Shown: positions 1-7,936, numbered from the stretch's first letter. The stretch: DNA of 9,884 bases from Bacteroidota bacterium (GCA_947474485.1 CANJJP010000033.1:1-9884); one strand, 5' to 3'. Notes: a model not told the origin generated them from the sequence alone. Numbers and translations: made by a program.

Positions 1-449
1 AAAACAGATGCAATTTCTCTTTTTGCAATATCGTTTATTAAATAGCTTTCTTCAAATTCTTTCCCCTCTTTAAACGCTTGTTGCCTCGCTGCTCGCAGAC
101 AATGTAAATCCTCTGTATCAATAATGCGAATGGCAGCGGGGCAAATTTCGGAAACTCGCCATCCAAATTGTTCTTCTGTAATAAAACGATCAAATAAAAC
201 ACAATCAGGATTTAATTGTTTTATAAATGTATCAAAACTCGAATTATTAATTTCTATTGCATGCGTTTCGATTCCTAGGTCTTTTGGATCGAAACAAAAA
301 TCTGTTTTTGTGGCAGATGATGCAAAGGTAATTTTCCAATTATGGTTTTTAAACACTTCAATTAATTGCAGCATCCTACTCCCAGCTGCCGATGATTTAG
401 GCTCAGGCCAAACTATTCCGATGATTAAGAGGTGTTTAGTTGAATTCAT
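1..449 (-). CDS. Glycosyltransferase, N-terminal part (cut by window edge)
   Basis: An open minus-strand frame runs from an ATG at 449 to the window edge without a stop, giving 149 complete codons. The protein begins MNSTKHLLIIGIVWPEP and continues with SSAAGSRMLQLIEVF. This is a beta strand followed by a glycine/serine loop and a helix, as in the first Rossmann half of GT-B glycosyltransferases of the GT4 kind. Further on, VLFDRFITEEQFGWRV and IRIIDTEDLHCLRAARQQAF are blocks I associate with a Bacteroidota glycosyltransferase family; this is from memory, not a search. It probably transfers a sugar from a nucleotide-activated donor in the cytoplasm, but donor and acceptor cannot be read from this part. 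No signal peptide is seen. It lies 139 bp downstream of lptD on the same strand, so it could share that transcript. No in-frame ATG lies upstream close enough to compete, and no clear ribosome binding site is visible. Confidence 0.82.
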   Translation of the reverse strand, partial: MNSTKHLLIIGIVWPEPKSSAAGSRMLQLIEVFKNHNWKITFASSATKTDFCFDPKDLGIETHAIEINNSSFDTFIKQLNPDCVLFDRFITEEQFGWRVSEICPAAIRIIDTEDLHCLRAARQQAFKEGKEFEESYLINDIAKREIASV

Positions 450-503
450 AATACGTTGTAAAAATAAGGAAATGAATGTTAGTTTAATGAAAATAGTGTA
501 GCC

Positions 504-522
504 AATAAAAAGTTTTTTTATT
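504..522. other. AT-only perfect hairpin in the lptD-glycosyltransferase gap
   Basis: AATAAAAA and TTTTTATT form an 8-bp perfect inverted repeat around the loop GTT. It is the only obvious structure in the 139-bp spacer between lptD and the glycosyltransferase gene. With no G-C pairs the stem is weak, so a terminator role is doubtful. It may be chance in AT-rich DNA. No convincing TAnnTTTG promoter was found in this spacer on the minus strand. Confidence 0.2.
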
Positions 523-588
523 TCTCCAAATAGGAAAGAATAACTACATTAATTTACTCTTAACTATAATGTTGACTTAATTTACAGG

Positions 589-3117
589 TTATAAATTATC
601 AAACCAAGAACGTTGACGTGGAATACGCACATCCCTTAATGAGGCCGTTTTAAGGTTAATTCCAATAGTATAGCGTTTGTTAAATCCAAAAGGCACCCAA
701 TCAATTTTAGCTTCCCAACAGCGTAAATCGCGATAAACATTAAATGAAGTATAACTCACATTACGTGTTGTAAAATCATAACCGCTATTAAAACCAACTT
801 TCCATTTCTTAGTTACATCTATACTACCATTAAAATTAAATTGTTGATTGGGTTTATTTGGAATGTTTTTTTCGGCAAGTAATTCATTATAATTTTTCAC
901 AAAAATTATATTATACGAAACATTAAAACTCCAATTACCTGTAGCTATAGCACTTGCCTTTGAAAATACCTGTGGATTAAAGCCAGCATTTACAGCCACT
1001 TGTGAACTTACATAGCGCAGAAACTTGCCTTTTTGATCTTGATATGAAATGTTTTTTCGCGCACCCAAACTATCCGTTCCATAAGTATCGAAAACACTTC
1101 CTCCCATCAAATCAATGTTTTTCCAAATGCGTGTACGAGCTGTAACATTAATTAAACTCCAATTCAACTCTTTGGCCGCAACATTGTATGAACCATTAAC
1201 ACTCAAGTTTTGAAGTAGTACAATTTTTTTATCTACAAAACCACTATCTGTTTTCTGACGGATTTTTGCTTCTAAGTTATTACTTAAACCATAGGTTAAA
1301 AATCCGCCTTCATCACCAATTGGTCCGCCATAAATTCCATTTTCAAAAATGGAATATGAACGACGGTTGCCAAGTGTGTCTGTTTGTGCCATTTTATAAA
1401 AGCCCAATTTATCCGATTTTAAATCTGGGTGATAGGTAAACCCTACTGTAGGAATCATAAAATGACGAATTTGTTTTAAACGTTTTGTTTTAAAATAATA
1501 ATCACCAAAAATTTTTGTTGTTAGGTTAGTTGAGAAGTTAGCGTCAAATCCTGTTGTAAATCCTTGGATTGTATCCTTAACTGCTGAATTAGTTAATGCG
1601 TCAAATCTATACTCAGTAGAGTTAAGATAATTAACTGCACTTAAATTAATTGCAGGTGTTAAAGTAAAGTATTTAAATAAGTTTAAATTAGTGCTAATTG
1701 GAATGGTGTGCCTAACACCATATTGTATGTTTTCTAAACTTTGTTGTTTAAAAAACAAGGTGTCTTTTGCACGTAAAAAACTTTTTGCTTCTGCTGTATA
1801 ACTAATTCCAATTTTATCTAAGAAATTTTGTTTGCTGCGAGTTTCATTTTTGAATGGAAAAAAACGCATCGTGTTAAATGTTAGCTCCGGAAAACTAATT
1901 TCCATATCATGAGTGACAGTATTTTGGTTGTGCCTTGCGTTAACTGAGATAGCTGAATTTTTAAACGTATAACCATAACTAATATTAGAATAAAAAGTAT
2001 TAGTTAAATACTGAGTTGAATTTTGAGGATTATATTTGTTATTAAAAGCACTCTGAATATTTACGTTGGCACTTAAGCGCTCTTTAGGATTCCGTTTTGC
2101 ATCTTGAAAATGGCTCCATGTAACAGAAAAATTATTTAATTTTTGATAACCGAGTGTAGAATTTTGCTCAAATGGTATTTCCTCCTCTCCTAAAATAATT
2201 CTCTTGAAAGTTAAGTTTAATGCTCCAGTGTGTTTGTATCTTACATAATATCTATTCGTGGTTTTTAAAGCCCATGACCCACCCGAAAAAACATCACCAC
2301 GTATTTCCATATCTGTTCTACTATTGATTGGAAAATAAAAACCTGCATTTTCTAAATAAAAACCTTGATTAGGTGATTGTCCAAAACTTGGGATAATAAT
2401 TCCTGATTTAGATTTATTCTTTACATTCGGAAAATAACCAAACGGTAAACCAATTGGTGTTTTCATTCCGGCAATCTCAACAAACAAAGGACCCGTTACA
2501 ATTTTATCGTCGGGGATAACCTTAACTTTTGTTGCACGAAAATAAAAGACCGCATCTTCATATTCGCAAGGAATACATTTGGCATTTTTAATTAATAAAA
2601 CATTATTCGAATCCTTTTTAATTGCTTCACCATAAATAAGCATATCCGCCTGTTCGGTTAACACTCCATAAATTTTTCCCTTTTTAGTTTTGGTATTATA
2701 AACTATTTTTTCACAGCGCATTTCACTCTCGCCATCTTTAAATTGTGGCAAACCAACGATATTTCCAATACTATCTTTTACCCCTGAAGCGGATACTAAA
2801 TTATTCTTATTGTCAATTTCAACGTATCCTGCTTGAAGTATTTTACCCGAAAATTCAACATACGCTTCGCCAAAAAGGAAAATCTTTTGGTTGTTGACCT
2901 CAAAGCGTATCGAATCTCTGGCATTATACTTGATTTCCTCTTCAATCACATCACCACTCAACGTATCTTCTCTATTACGAAGTGTATCTTGGGCAAAGGA
3001 AAAACAATAAAATAGCATGAACGCAGTTATTAACAATAACCGATTGAAAAGTAATGATATACAAGGCTGTTGCCTCACTGCTTCGTGTTTATTTTTGTTT
3101 GGGTATATAAACTTCAA
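589..3117 (-). CDS. lptD: LPS assembly outer-membrane protein LptD (Bacteroidota type)
   Basis: Outer-membrane beta-barrel that, with an LptE partner, inserts lipopolysaccharide into the outer leaflet. Residues 21-43 form a hydrophobic signal segment ending SFAQ, with cleavage likely before D44. Residues about 65-200 are the OstA/LptA-like periplasmic domain (EVNNQKIFLFGEAYVEFSG; KIVYNTKTKKGKIYG). The block KVIPDDKIVTGPLFVEI (199-215) followed by LPFGYFPN is characteristic of the Bacteroidota family. About 240-842 is the barrel, with many alternating aromatic strands and the typical end PRQRSWFDN. At 842 residues it is a normal family length. The mature part has just four cysteines: C135, C181, C184 and C800. 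The start is uncertain. The longest frame begins at a TTG (3117) with GGAGGA 12 nt upstream (3130-3135). A GTG at codon 14 (3078) would give a more ordinary signal peptide. No ATG precedes the hydrophobic core. Confidence 0.9.
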   Translation of the reverse strand: MKFIYPNKNKHEAVRQQPCISLLFNRLLLITAFMLFYCFSFAQDTLRNREDTLSGDVIEEEIKYNARDSIRFEVNNQKIFLFGEAYVEFSGKILQAGYVEIDNKNNLVSASGVKDSIGNIVGLPQFKDGESEMRCEKIVYNTKTKKGKIYGVLTEQADMLIYGEAIKKDSNNVLLIKNAKCIPCEYEDAVFYFRATKVKVIPDDKIVTGPLFVEIAGMKTPIGLPFGYFPNVKNKSKSGIIIPSFGQSPNQGFYLENAGFYFPINSRTDMEIRGDVFSGGSWALKTTNRYYVRYKHTGALNLTFKRIILGEEEIPFEQNSTLGYQKLNNFSVTWSHFQDAKRNPKERLSANVNIQSAFNNKYNPQNSTQYLTNTFYSNISYGYTFKNSAISVNARHNQNTVTHDMEISFPELTFNTMRFFPFKNETRSKQNFLDKIGISYTAEAKSFLRAKDTLFFKQQSLENIQYGVRHTIPISTNLNLFKYFTLTPAINLSAVNYLNSTEYRFDALTNSAVKDTIQGFTTGFDANFSTNLTTKIFGDYYFKTKRLKQIRHFMIPTVGFTYHPDLKSDKLGFYKMAQTDTLGNRRSYSIFENGIYGGPIGDEGGFLTYGLSNNLEAKIRQKTDSGFVDKKIVLLQNLSVNGSYNVAAKELNWSLINVTARTRIWKNIDLMGGSVFDTYGTDSLGARKNISYQDQKGKFLRYVSSQVAVNAGFNPQVFSKASAIATGNWSFNVSYNIIFVKNYNELLAEKNIPNKPNQQFNFNGSIDVTKKWKVGFNSGYDFTTRNVSYTSFNVYRDLRCWEAKIDWVPFGFNKRYTIGINLKTASLRDVRIPRQRSWFDNL
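3070..3097 (+). promoter_or_regulatory. Likely promoter of the amidase gene (TTG-N17-TAnnTTTG)
   Basis: TTG at 3070-3072 and TATTTTTG at 3090-3097 are 17 bp apart and match the Bacteroidota housekeeping promoter form (TTG, 17-23 bp, TAnnTTTG). Transcription would begin near 3104, giving an untranslated leader of roughly 40 nt before the amidase ATG at 3146. The element lies inside the first codons of the longest lptD frame on the other strand. Matches to TAnnTTTG occur by chance in AT-rich DNA, but the spacing and position support this one. Confidence 0.45.
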
Positions 3118-3145
3118 AACTACGTAAAATCCTCCATTTTAGTAT

Positions 3146-4936
3146 ATGATAACGCTGCACAAATACATAAAAAAGCCTTTTAGCATACTTATGTGCAGTA
3201 TCATGTTATTTTCTACTCTTTCCTTTCAACCATTTAAAAAAACATCCGGAGTTAAAATTGTGGTTATTGACGCTGGGCATGGCGGCAAAGACCCTGGTTG
3301 TAATGGAGCTATTCATAACGAGAAAGAAGTTACACTTGCTATTGCATTAAAGCTAGGTAATTTAATTGAAGAAAACCTAAAAGATGTTAAGGTTATCTAT
3401 ACACGCAAAACTGATGTATTTGTTGAGTTAGAAGAACGTGCGCAAGTTGCTAATCGCAATAATGCTGATTTATTTATATCTATTCATTGTAATGCTGCTG
3501 CCAAATTTGTTACTTATAAAGACAAAAACGGAAAAACTCAATACAAAACCTGGAAAGATAAAAAAGGCAAAATTCATAAAAAAGAAGTCACCAATCCTGT
3601 TCCCTATGGCTCAGAAACCTATGTAATGGGTATAAAAAACGAAAAAGGTAAAATGGAAGTTGCAAAACGTGAAAATGCTTCCATGTTATTAGAAGAGAAT
3701 TACGAAAAAACATATAACGGGTTCGACCCAAGCAGTGATGAGGCTTATATTATCATGAGTTTAACAACTAGTGCTTATGTTGAACAAAGTGCGAAGTTTG
3801 CATCTTTAATTCAAAGCGAATACAACAACAAGGCGGGTAGAATTGATAAAGGTGTGCAAAGACAAAGTATTTGGGTGCTTTGGAGAACCGCAATGCCAAG
3901 CATTTTAACAGAGGTAGGTTTCTTAACTAATCCAATCGAGGAAAAATTTCTAGGTTCAGAAAAGGGGCAAACATATATGGCGAGTGCAATCTTTAGAGCC
4001 TTACGTAATTACAAAAACGAGGTTGAAGGCAAAAACGAAAAGTATAATGACGAAATTGAAAACCAAGAAGCATTAGAAAATGAGAATCTTCTTTACCAAA
4101 AAGAACATCCTGAATTAAAAGACGGTTCTGAAACAGATGTAAAAGATATTGTTGCAGAAAATCAAGAACCTCCCATTAACAATGATGATAAAAAGGATAT
4201 TGAAAAATATAATGCGCTAATTAAAAAAGCAGATGAAAAATTAAAGGAACGTAAGTTAGAAGACTCAAAAAAACTTTACACTCAAGCATTAGACTTAAAA
4301 AAAGACGATGCTTATTCAAAACAAAAATTAGCTGAAATCACTAAAATTGAAGTTGATATTAAAAAGGGTGAAGATGATAAAGCTAAAGCAAATGATGCTC
4401 AAAATAAACAATACAATGAGCTTATTGCTAAAGCAGATAAATTAACTGCCGACAAAAAATGGGAAGATGCTAAAAAGAAATATCAAGAAGCATTAATCGC
4501 AAAACCAGGTGAAAAATATCCTAAACAAAAAATTAAAGAAATCGAAGAAAAACAAGCGGCACTAAGTGAAGCACAAAACGACACTGCAAAAATTAACCCA
4601 AAAGATTTAATTAATAATTATGCGGGGCAAACAAAAAAGGATACGTCTAAAAAAACACCTTCAATAAAAGGTGGAATCGAATTTAAAGTTCAGTTTACTT
4701 CGTCTGACAAAGAAATTGAAGCAAGTTCAAACAAACTTAAAGGACTTGAAAACGTTGGCTACTACAAAGCTGGCGCTGTTCTTAAATACACAGCAGGAGT
4801 TTTTACCAAACCTGATGAAGCAGTAAAATACCAAACAAAAGTACGTGACTTAGGTTACAAAGACGCCTTTATTGTAGCATTTAAAAATGGTGAACGTATT
4901 GATTACAAAGAAGCTTTGAAGCAAGTTAAACAGTAA
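3146..4936 (+). CDS. Secreted N-acetylmuramoyl-L-alanine amidase (Amidase_3) with TPR-like repeats and SPOR-like C-terminus
   Basis: Cleaves the amide bond between N-acetylmuramic acid and the stem peptide of peptidoglycan, in the periplasm. Residues 1-29 look like a signal peptide (basic KYIKK, then ILMCSIMLFSTLSF). The Amidase_3 domain spans about 36-290. Zinc ligands are H45 in DAGHGG, E59 in HNEKE and H114 in SIHCNA; E256 in ILTEVGFLTNP is the catalytic glutamate. A lysine-rich insert (about 120-150) separates SIHCNA from the GSETYVMG strand. Two similar helical segments follow (about 351-400 and 421-470), each with a Y-N-x-L-I-x-K-A-D start and a K/EDxKKxYxxAL core, resembling TPR units. 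Residues about 510-590 resemble a SPOR domain (KVQFTSS, LKYTAGVF, GYKDAFIVAFKNGERI), which binds denuded glycan strands and targets division sites. It is divergent from lptD, and its stop abuts the stop of the convergent peroxidase gene. No Shine-Dalgarno sequence precedes the ATG. Confidence 0.94.
   Translation: MITLHKYIKKPFSILMCSIMLFSTLSFQPFKKTSGVKIVVIDAGHGGKDPGCNGAIHNEKEVTLAIALKLGNLIEENLKDVKVIYTRKTDVFVELEERAQVANRNNADLFISIHCNAAAKFVTYKDKNGKTQYKTWKDKKGKIHKKEVTNPVPYGSETYVMGIKNEKGKMEVAKRENASMLLEENYEKTYNGFDPSSDEAYIIMSLTTSAYVEQSAKFASLIQSEYNNKAGRIDKGVQRQSIWVLWRTAMPSILTEVGFLTNPIEEKFLGSEKGQTYMASAIFRALRNYKNEVEGKNEKYNDEIENQEALENENLLYQKEHPELKDGSETDVKDIVAENQEPPINNDDKKDIEKYNALIKKADEKLKERKLEDSKKLYTQALDLKKDDAYSKQKLAEITKIEVDIKKGEDDKAKANDAQNKQYNELIAKADKLTADKKWEDAKKKYQEALIAKPGEKYPKQKIKEIEEKQAALSEAQNDTAKINPKDLINNYAGQTKKDTSKKTPSIKGGIEFKVQFTSSDKEIEASSNKLKGLENVGYYKAGAVLKYTAGVFTKPDEAVKYQTKVRDLGYKDAFIVAFKNGERIDYKEALKQVKQ
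3515..3586 (+). repeat. Twelve-residue tandem duplication inside the amidase domain
   Basis: Residues 124-135 (YKDKNGKTQYKT) and 136-147 (WKDKKGKIHKKE) align without gaps. They share the aromatic-K-D-K-x-G-K core and a lysine near the end. The pair forms most of a lysine-rich insert between the zinc ligand motif SIHCNA and GSETYVMG. It is seen at protein level; the two 36-bp DNA halves have diverged. Confidence 0.5.
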
Positions 4937-5902
4937 TTACTTCTTAATAAATCTTCTATCTGTTAAAGCAATTAAAAAATTCTCTAAGTCCTTTTTTTCC
5001 ATTTCGCTTAAACCTAATGGTTTTGACAATAAGGAATCTCTATTTACACTATTCGGAACAAACTTATCTGGAGTATCATAATAATCAATTACTTCACGAA
5101 TTGTTTTAAACATTCCGTTATGCATATATGGAGCAGTAACCAACAAATTACGTAAGCCAGGAGTTTTAAATCTTCCAATATCCTCAGGATTTTTAGTTAC
5201 CCCATATCGGCCCGAATCGTTTAAATCTTTCCCATTAAACAAGCCAATGTTTCTAAATCTATCAGCTGTAAAATCCGGTCCAAAATGGCAATCAAAACAC
5301 TTTGCTTTATCATTAAATATCGTCCTGCCCCTCTTTGCAGATTCGGTAAATGAAACAGTATCAATATCTCCCATAAAATCATCAAAAGGAGTGTCGGCAG
5401 TTTCCAAAGTTGTTTCATAAGCTGCAATAGCCGTTGTCATATCTTCTATAGTCGCACGCCTTTTAAATAATTTAACGAAAAAAGCATCGTACTGTTTATG
5501 ACGCTTTAACCTATCTATTGCAACGCTTAGAGGTAAATTCATTTCAACTGGATTTTCTATTGGCCCTTTAGCTTGATCTTCTAATGATTCTGACCTACCA
5601 TCATGAAAAAAGAAAAAACGATCACCTAAATTCATTGCGCTTGGTGTGTTTCGGTTACCATTTAATGAATCAACTCCAAAACTAAAAGGAACATTATCCG
5701 CAAAAGCATGTTCTGGTTTGTGGCAAGATGCACAGCTAATTGTAGAATCAGAAGACAAAATTGGGTCAAAAAAAAGCAATTCACCTAACTCTTCAATGCT
5801 TGTGGGTTCTTTAAGAACTACAGCTTGTTTTTCGGGTTTATCCGAACAATTGTATAAACAAACCAAAGAAACCAAAGCAAGAATAAAAAAACACTTTTTC
5901 AT
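4937..5902 (-). CDS. Di-haem cytochrome c peroxidase-like lipoprotein (MauG/CcpA family)
   Basis: Probably reduces hydrogen peroxide in the periplasm using electrons from a cytochrome or quinol chain; a MauG-like oxidase role cannot be excluded. The N-terminus MKKCFFILALVSLVCLYNC has a lipobox-like end with C19 as the lipidated cysteine. The protein is therefore probably membrane-anchored, and this supports the ATG at 5902. There are two c-type haem sites: CASCH (57-61) and CFDCH (202-206). Family blocks present are LGELLFFDPILSSD, RNTPSAMN (84-91), FFHDGRSESLEDQAKGPI with Q110, NPVEM (117-121) and TPGLRNLLVTAPYMHNG, where M260 is the expected axial ligand of the second haem. At 321 residues it has normal length and no missing key motif was noticed. 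Its stop abuts that of the amidase gene, and upstream it is divergent from the M61 operon. An exact TAACTTTG box lies only 4 bp before the ATG. Confidence 0.92.
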   Translation of the reverse strand: MKKCFFILALVSLVCLYNCSDKPEKQAVVLKEPTSIEELGELLFFDPILSSDSTISCASCHKPEHAFADNVPFSFGVDSLNGNRNTPSAMNLGDRFFFFHDGRSESLEDQAKGPIENPVEMNLPLSVAIDRLKRHKQYDAFFVKLFKRRATIEDMTTAIAAYETTLETADTPFDDFMGDIDTVSFTESAKRGRTIFNDKAKCFDCHFGPDFTADRFRNIGLFNGKDLNDSGRYGVTKNPEDIGRFKTPGLRNLLVTAPYMHNGMFKTIREVIDYYDTPDKFVPNSVNRDSLLSKPLGLSEMEKKDLENFLIALTDRRFIKK

Positions 5903-5906
5903 ACGT

Positions 5907-5914
5907 CAAAGTTA
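5907..5914 (-). promoter_or_regulatory. Candidate -7 box of the peroxidase gene
   Basis: On the minus strand TAACTTTG matches TAnnTTTG exactly and ends 4 bp before the ATG at 5902. If used, transcription would begin at or very near the start codon and the mRNA would be leaderless. No good TTG is seen 17-23 bp upstream. A perfect 12-bp palindrome, TTTTATATAAAA (5920-5931), sits just upstream and could be an operator or only AT-rich chance sequence. Confidence 0.35.
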
Positions 5915-6049
5915 TTATGTTTTATATAAAAACTCATTAAAACATTCGAATTTAGGCATGATTATTCTCATTTAACACCAAAAATCGCCAATCATCTATT
6001 TCTAATGATAGTTGTACTAAATAGCATTTTCTAATGTAAAAACTTATTC

Positions 6050-6057
6050 TATATTTG
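6050..6057 (+). promoter_or_regulatory. Likely -7 box of the M61 peptidase-LytS-LytTR operon
   Basis: TATATTTG matches the Bacteroidota TAnnTTTG element exactly and ends 19 bp before the ATG at 6077, so a short leader of about 13 nt is expected. The -33 region is only T-rich (ATTTT around 6026-6030) with no clean TTG. Because spacing inside the operon is 1 and 23 bp, this is the best candidate promoter for all three genes. Confidence 0.5.
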
Positions 6058-6076
6058 TATTACAATATCTATATAT

Positions 6077-7936
6077 ATGCGCTTGCATTTTTTTCTCCTT
6101 TTAAGTGTTTTTTTTACTGGTGTTCTCAAGTCTCAAACAGCTAACGAGTATTTCTATTATCTTGATTTAACCAAAGTAAGTGGAGATAAAATTGCTGTAA
6201 GATTAATTCCACCCACAATTAAAGAAGAAAAAGCAGTTTTTATGTTTCCGGCCATAATACCAGGTACCTATGCAGTTTATAATTTCGGGAGATTTATAAG
6301 TAATTTTAAGGTTACTGGTAAAGATGGTAATGCAATGTCTTTCACCAATGAGAATCCTGATACATACACAATAAATAATCCACAAAACATCGATTTTATC
6401 ACATATTTAGTTGAGGACACGTGGGATACACAAATTAAAAAAGACTTTGTTTTTGAACCAGGTGGAACCAATATACAGGCAAACAAAAATTATGTTTTAA
6501 ACAACCATGGTTTTTTCGGGTATTTTAAAGATTATCTTAATCTAAATTTCAAATTAGAAATCACAAAACCAAAAGGATTTTACGCATCAACTGGTTTAAC
6601 AAACTTGCAATCAGGAGAAGAAAAAGACATCATTAATGTTTTTGGCTATCATGATTTAGTTGATTCACCAATTATGTATTGTTTGCCTGATACAACCTTT
6701 ATTAATGTTGGTGGAACTAAAGTTTTAGTTTCGGTTTATAGTCCAAACAAAAAAGTAACCGCTAGATATATTGCTGCAAACATAGATTCGGTATTAAATG
6801 CACAAAAAGAATATTTAGGAGGGAACTTGCCTGTAGAAAAATATGCCTTTTTAATTTATTTAACTGATTCGATAACAGGTTCAGGAGCAACCGGCGCATT
6901 AGAGCATTCGTATTCATCTTTTTACGTGTTGATGGAATCAGAGCCTCAGCAATTAGCACAAACAATGAAAGATGTTGCAGCTCATGAGTTTTTTCATATT
7001 GTAACACCATTAAATATTCATTCAGAAGAAATTGGTTTTTTCGATTTCAACAATCCAAAAATGAGTGAGCATCTTTGGTTGTATGAAGGCTTAACAGAAT
7101 ATGCTGCGCATCATGTGCAAGTAAAATATGGCTTAATCAACATTGATAATTTCTTTAATGTAATGCAAAATAAAATGGAAGAATCGCAAAAATATTTTAA
7201 CGATAGTTTGCCTTTTACATTTATGAGTAAGAATGTGCTTGACTCGGCTTATCACGAGCAATACCAAAACGTTTATGCAAAAGGAGCTCTAATTGGCTTG
7301 TGTTTAGATATTATACTACGTTATAACAGTAATGGAAAATATGGAACACAAGAACTCATGCTTGATTTATCAAAACGATACGGAAAAGACAAATCGTTTA
7401 AAGACTCTGAATTGTTTTCTGATATTGAAAAATTAACTAGCAAAGAAGTTAGGACATTTTTAGACACCTATGTTGCTGGCAGTAAAACATTGCCATTTGA
7501 GGAGATATTTGAAAAAGTAGGATTAAAATACACAAAAAAAGTTCAAAAGAAAATGCTGTCAATTGGAGGGATTGGACTAGGTGTAAATCCTGAAAATGAA
7601 CGAATCATTATTTTTGACATTTCGGAAATGAATGACTTTGGAAAAGCGTTAAAATACAAAGAAGGAGATGAGATACTTGAATTTAATAATGCTAAGCTTT
7701 CATTAGATAATGTGCAAGATGTGCTAGCTAACTATATTTCAACTACCAAAGAGGGAGAAAAACTAACGGTTATTGTTGCGCGAAAAAACAAAAAAGGCAA
7801 AGAGAAACAAGTAAAACTAAAGGCAAAACAACGTATGGTTTCTGTAGATATTTATAACAATATTGAAGTAAATAAAAACGCCAATACCAAACAAATTATT
7901 GCTCGAAATGCTTGGTTAGGATTAACTGGGAATTAA
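6077..7936 (+). CDS. Exported M61-family metallopeptidase with C-terminal PDZ domain
   Basis: Zinc peptidase of the M61 (glycyl aminopeptidase) family, exported to the periplasm or beyond. Residues 1-20 form a signal peptide (LHFFLLLSVFF, end LKSQ). An all-beta M61 N-terminal domain spans about 24-200, including FPAIIPGTYAVYNFGRF. The catalytic domain contains the family motif GALEHSYSSF (273-282). It also holds the zinc site HEFFH (H303, E304, H307) and the third ligand E337 in LWLYEGLTEY. A PDZ domain follows from about 495 to 585 (GGIGLGV, YKEGDEILEFNN), which likely binds substrate C-termini. At 619 residues it is the family's usual size and all catalytic residues are present. Its natural substrate is unknown. 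It is the first gene of an operon: only one base separates its stop from the ATG of the histidine kinase, which implies co-transcription and possibly coupled translation. Confidence 0.93.
   Translation: MRLHFFLLLSVFFTGVLKSQTANEYFYYLDLTKVSGDKIAVRLIPPTIKEEKAVFMFPAIIPGTYAVYNFGRFISNFKVTGKDGNAMSFTNENPDTYTINNPQNIDFITYLVEDTWDTQIKKDFVFEPGGTNIQANKNYVLNNHGFFGYFKDYLNLNFKLEITKPKGFYASTGLTNLQSGEEKDIINVFGYHDLVDSPIMYCLPDTTFINVGGTKVLVSVYSPNKKVTARYIAANIDSVLNAQKEYLGGNLPVEKYAFLIYLTDSITGSGATGALEHSYSSFYVLMESEPQQLAQTMKDVAAHEFFHIVTPLNIHSEEIGFFDFNNPKMSEHLWLYEGLTEYAAHHVQVKYGLINIDNFFNVMQNKMEESQKYFNDSLPFTFMSKNVLDSAYHEQYQNVYAKGALIGLCLDIILRYNSNGKYGTQELMLDLSKRYGKDKSFKDSELFSDIEKLTSKEVRTFLDTYVAGSKTLPFEEIFEKVGLKYTKKVQKKMLSIGGIGLGVNPENERIIIFDISEMNDFGKALKYKEGDEILEFNNAKLSLDNVQDVLANYISTTKEGEKLTVIVARKNKKGKEKQVKLKAKQRMVSVDIYNNIEVNKNANTKQIIARNAWLGLTGN

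Noticed and set aside
124..501. Open plus-strand frame of 125 codons at the left edge
   Set aside because: It lies almost wholly antisense to the minus-strand glycosyltransferase frame (1-449), which has recognisable family blocks. The plus-strand product has no domain-like pattern.
76..3086. Similar 19-mers at about 77-95 and 3067-3085 (core GTTGCCTC, then CTGCT)
   Set aside because: The left copy encodes the RAARQQ segment of the glycosyltransferase, which fits a conserved protein block. The two copies differ at several positions and have unrelated flanks, so chance similarity is more likely than a repeat element.
5646..5975. Open plus-strand frame of 109 codons
   Set aside because: It is antisense to the signal peptide and first haem region of the peroxidase gene, and its product shows no plausible domain.
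6203..7010. Three minus-strand open frames inside the M61 peptidase gene
   Set aside because: They lie opposite continuous, motif-bearing peptidase sequence, lack starts with any signal, and give no recognisable product.
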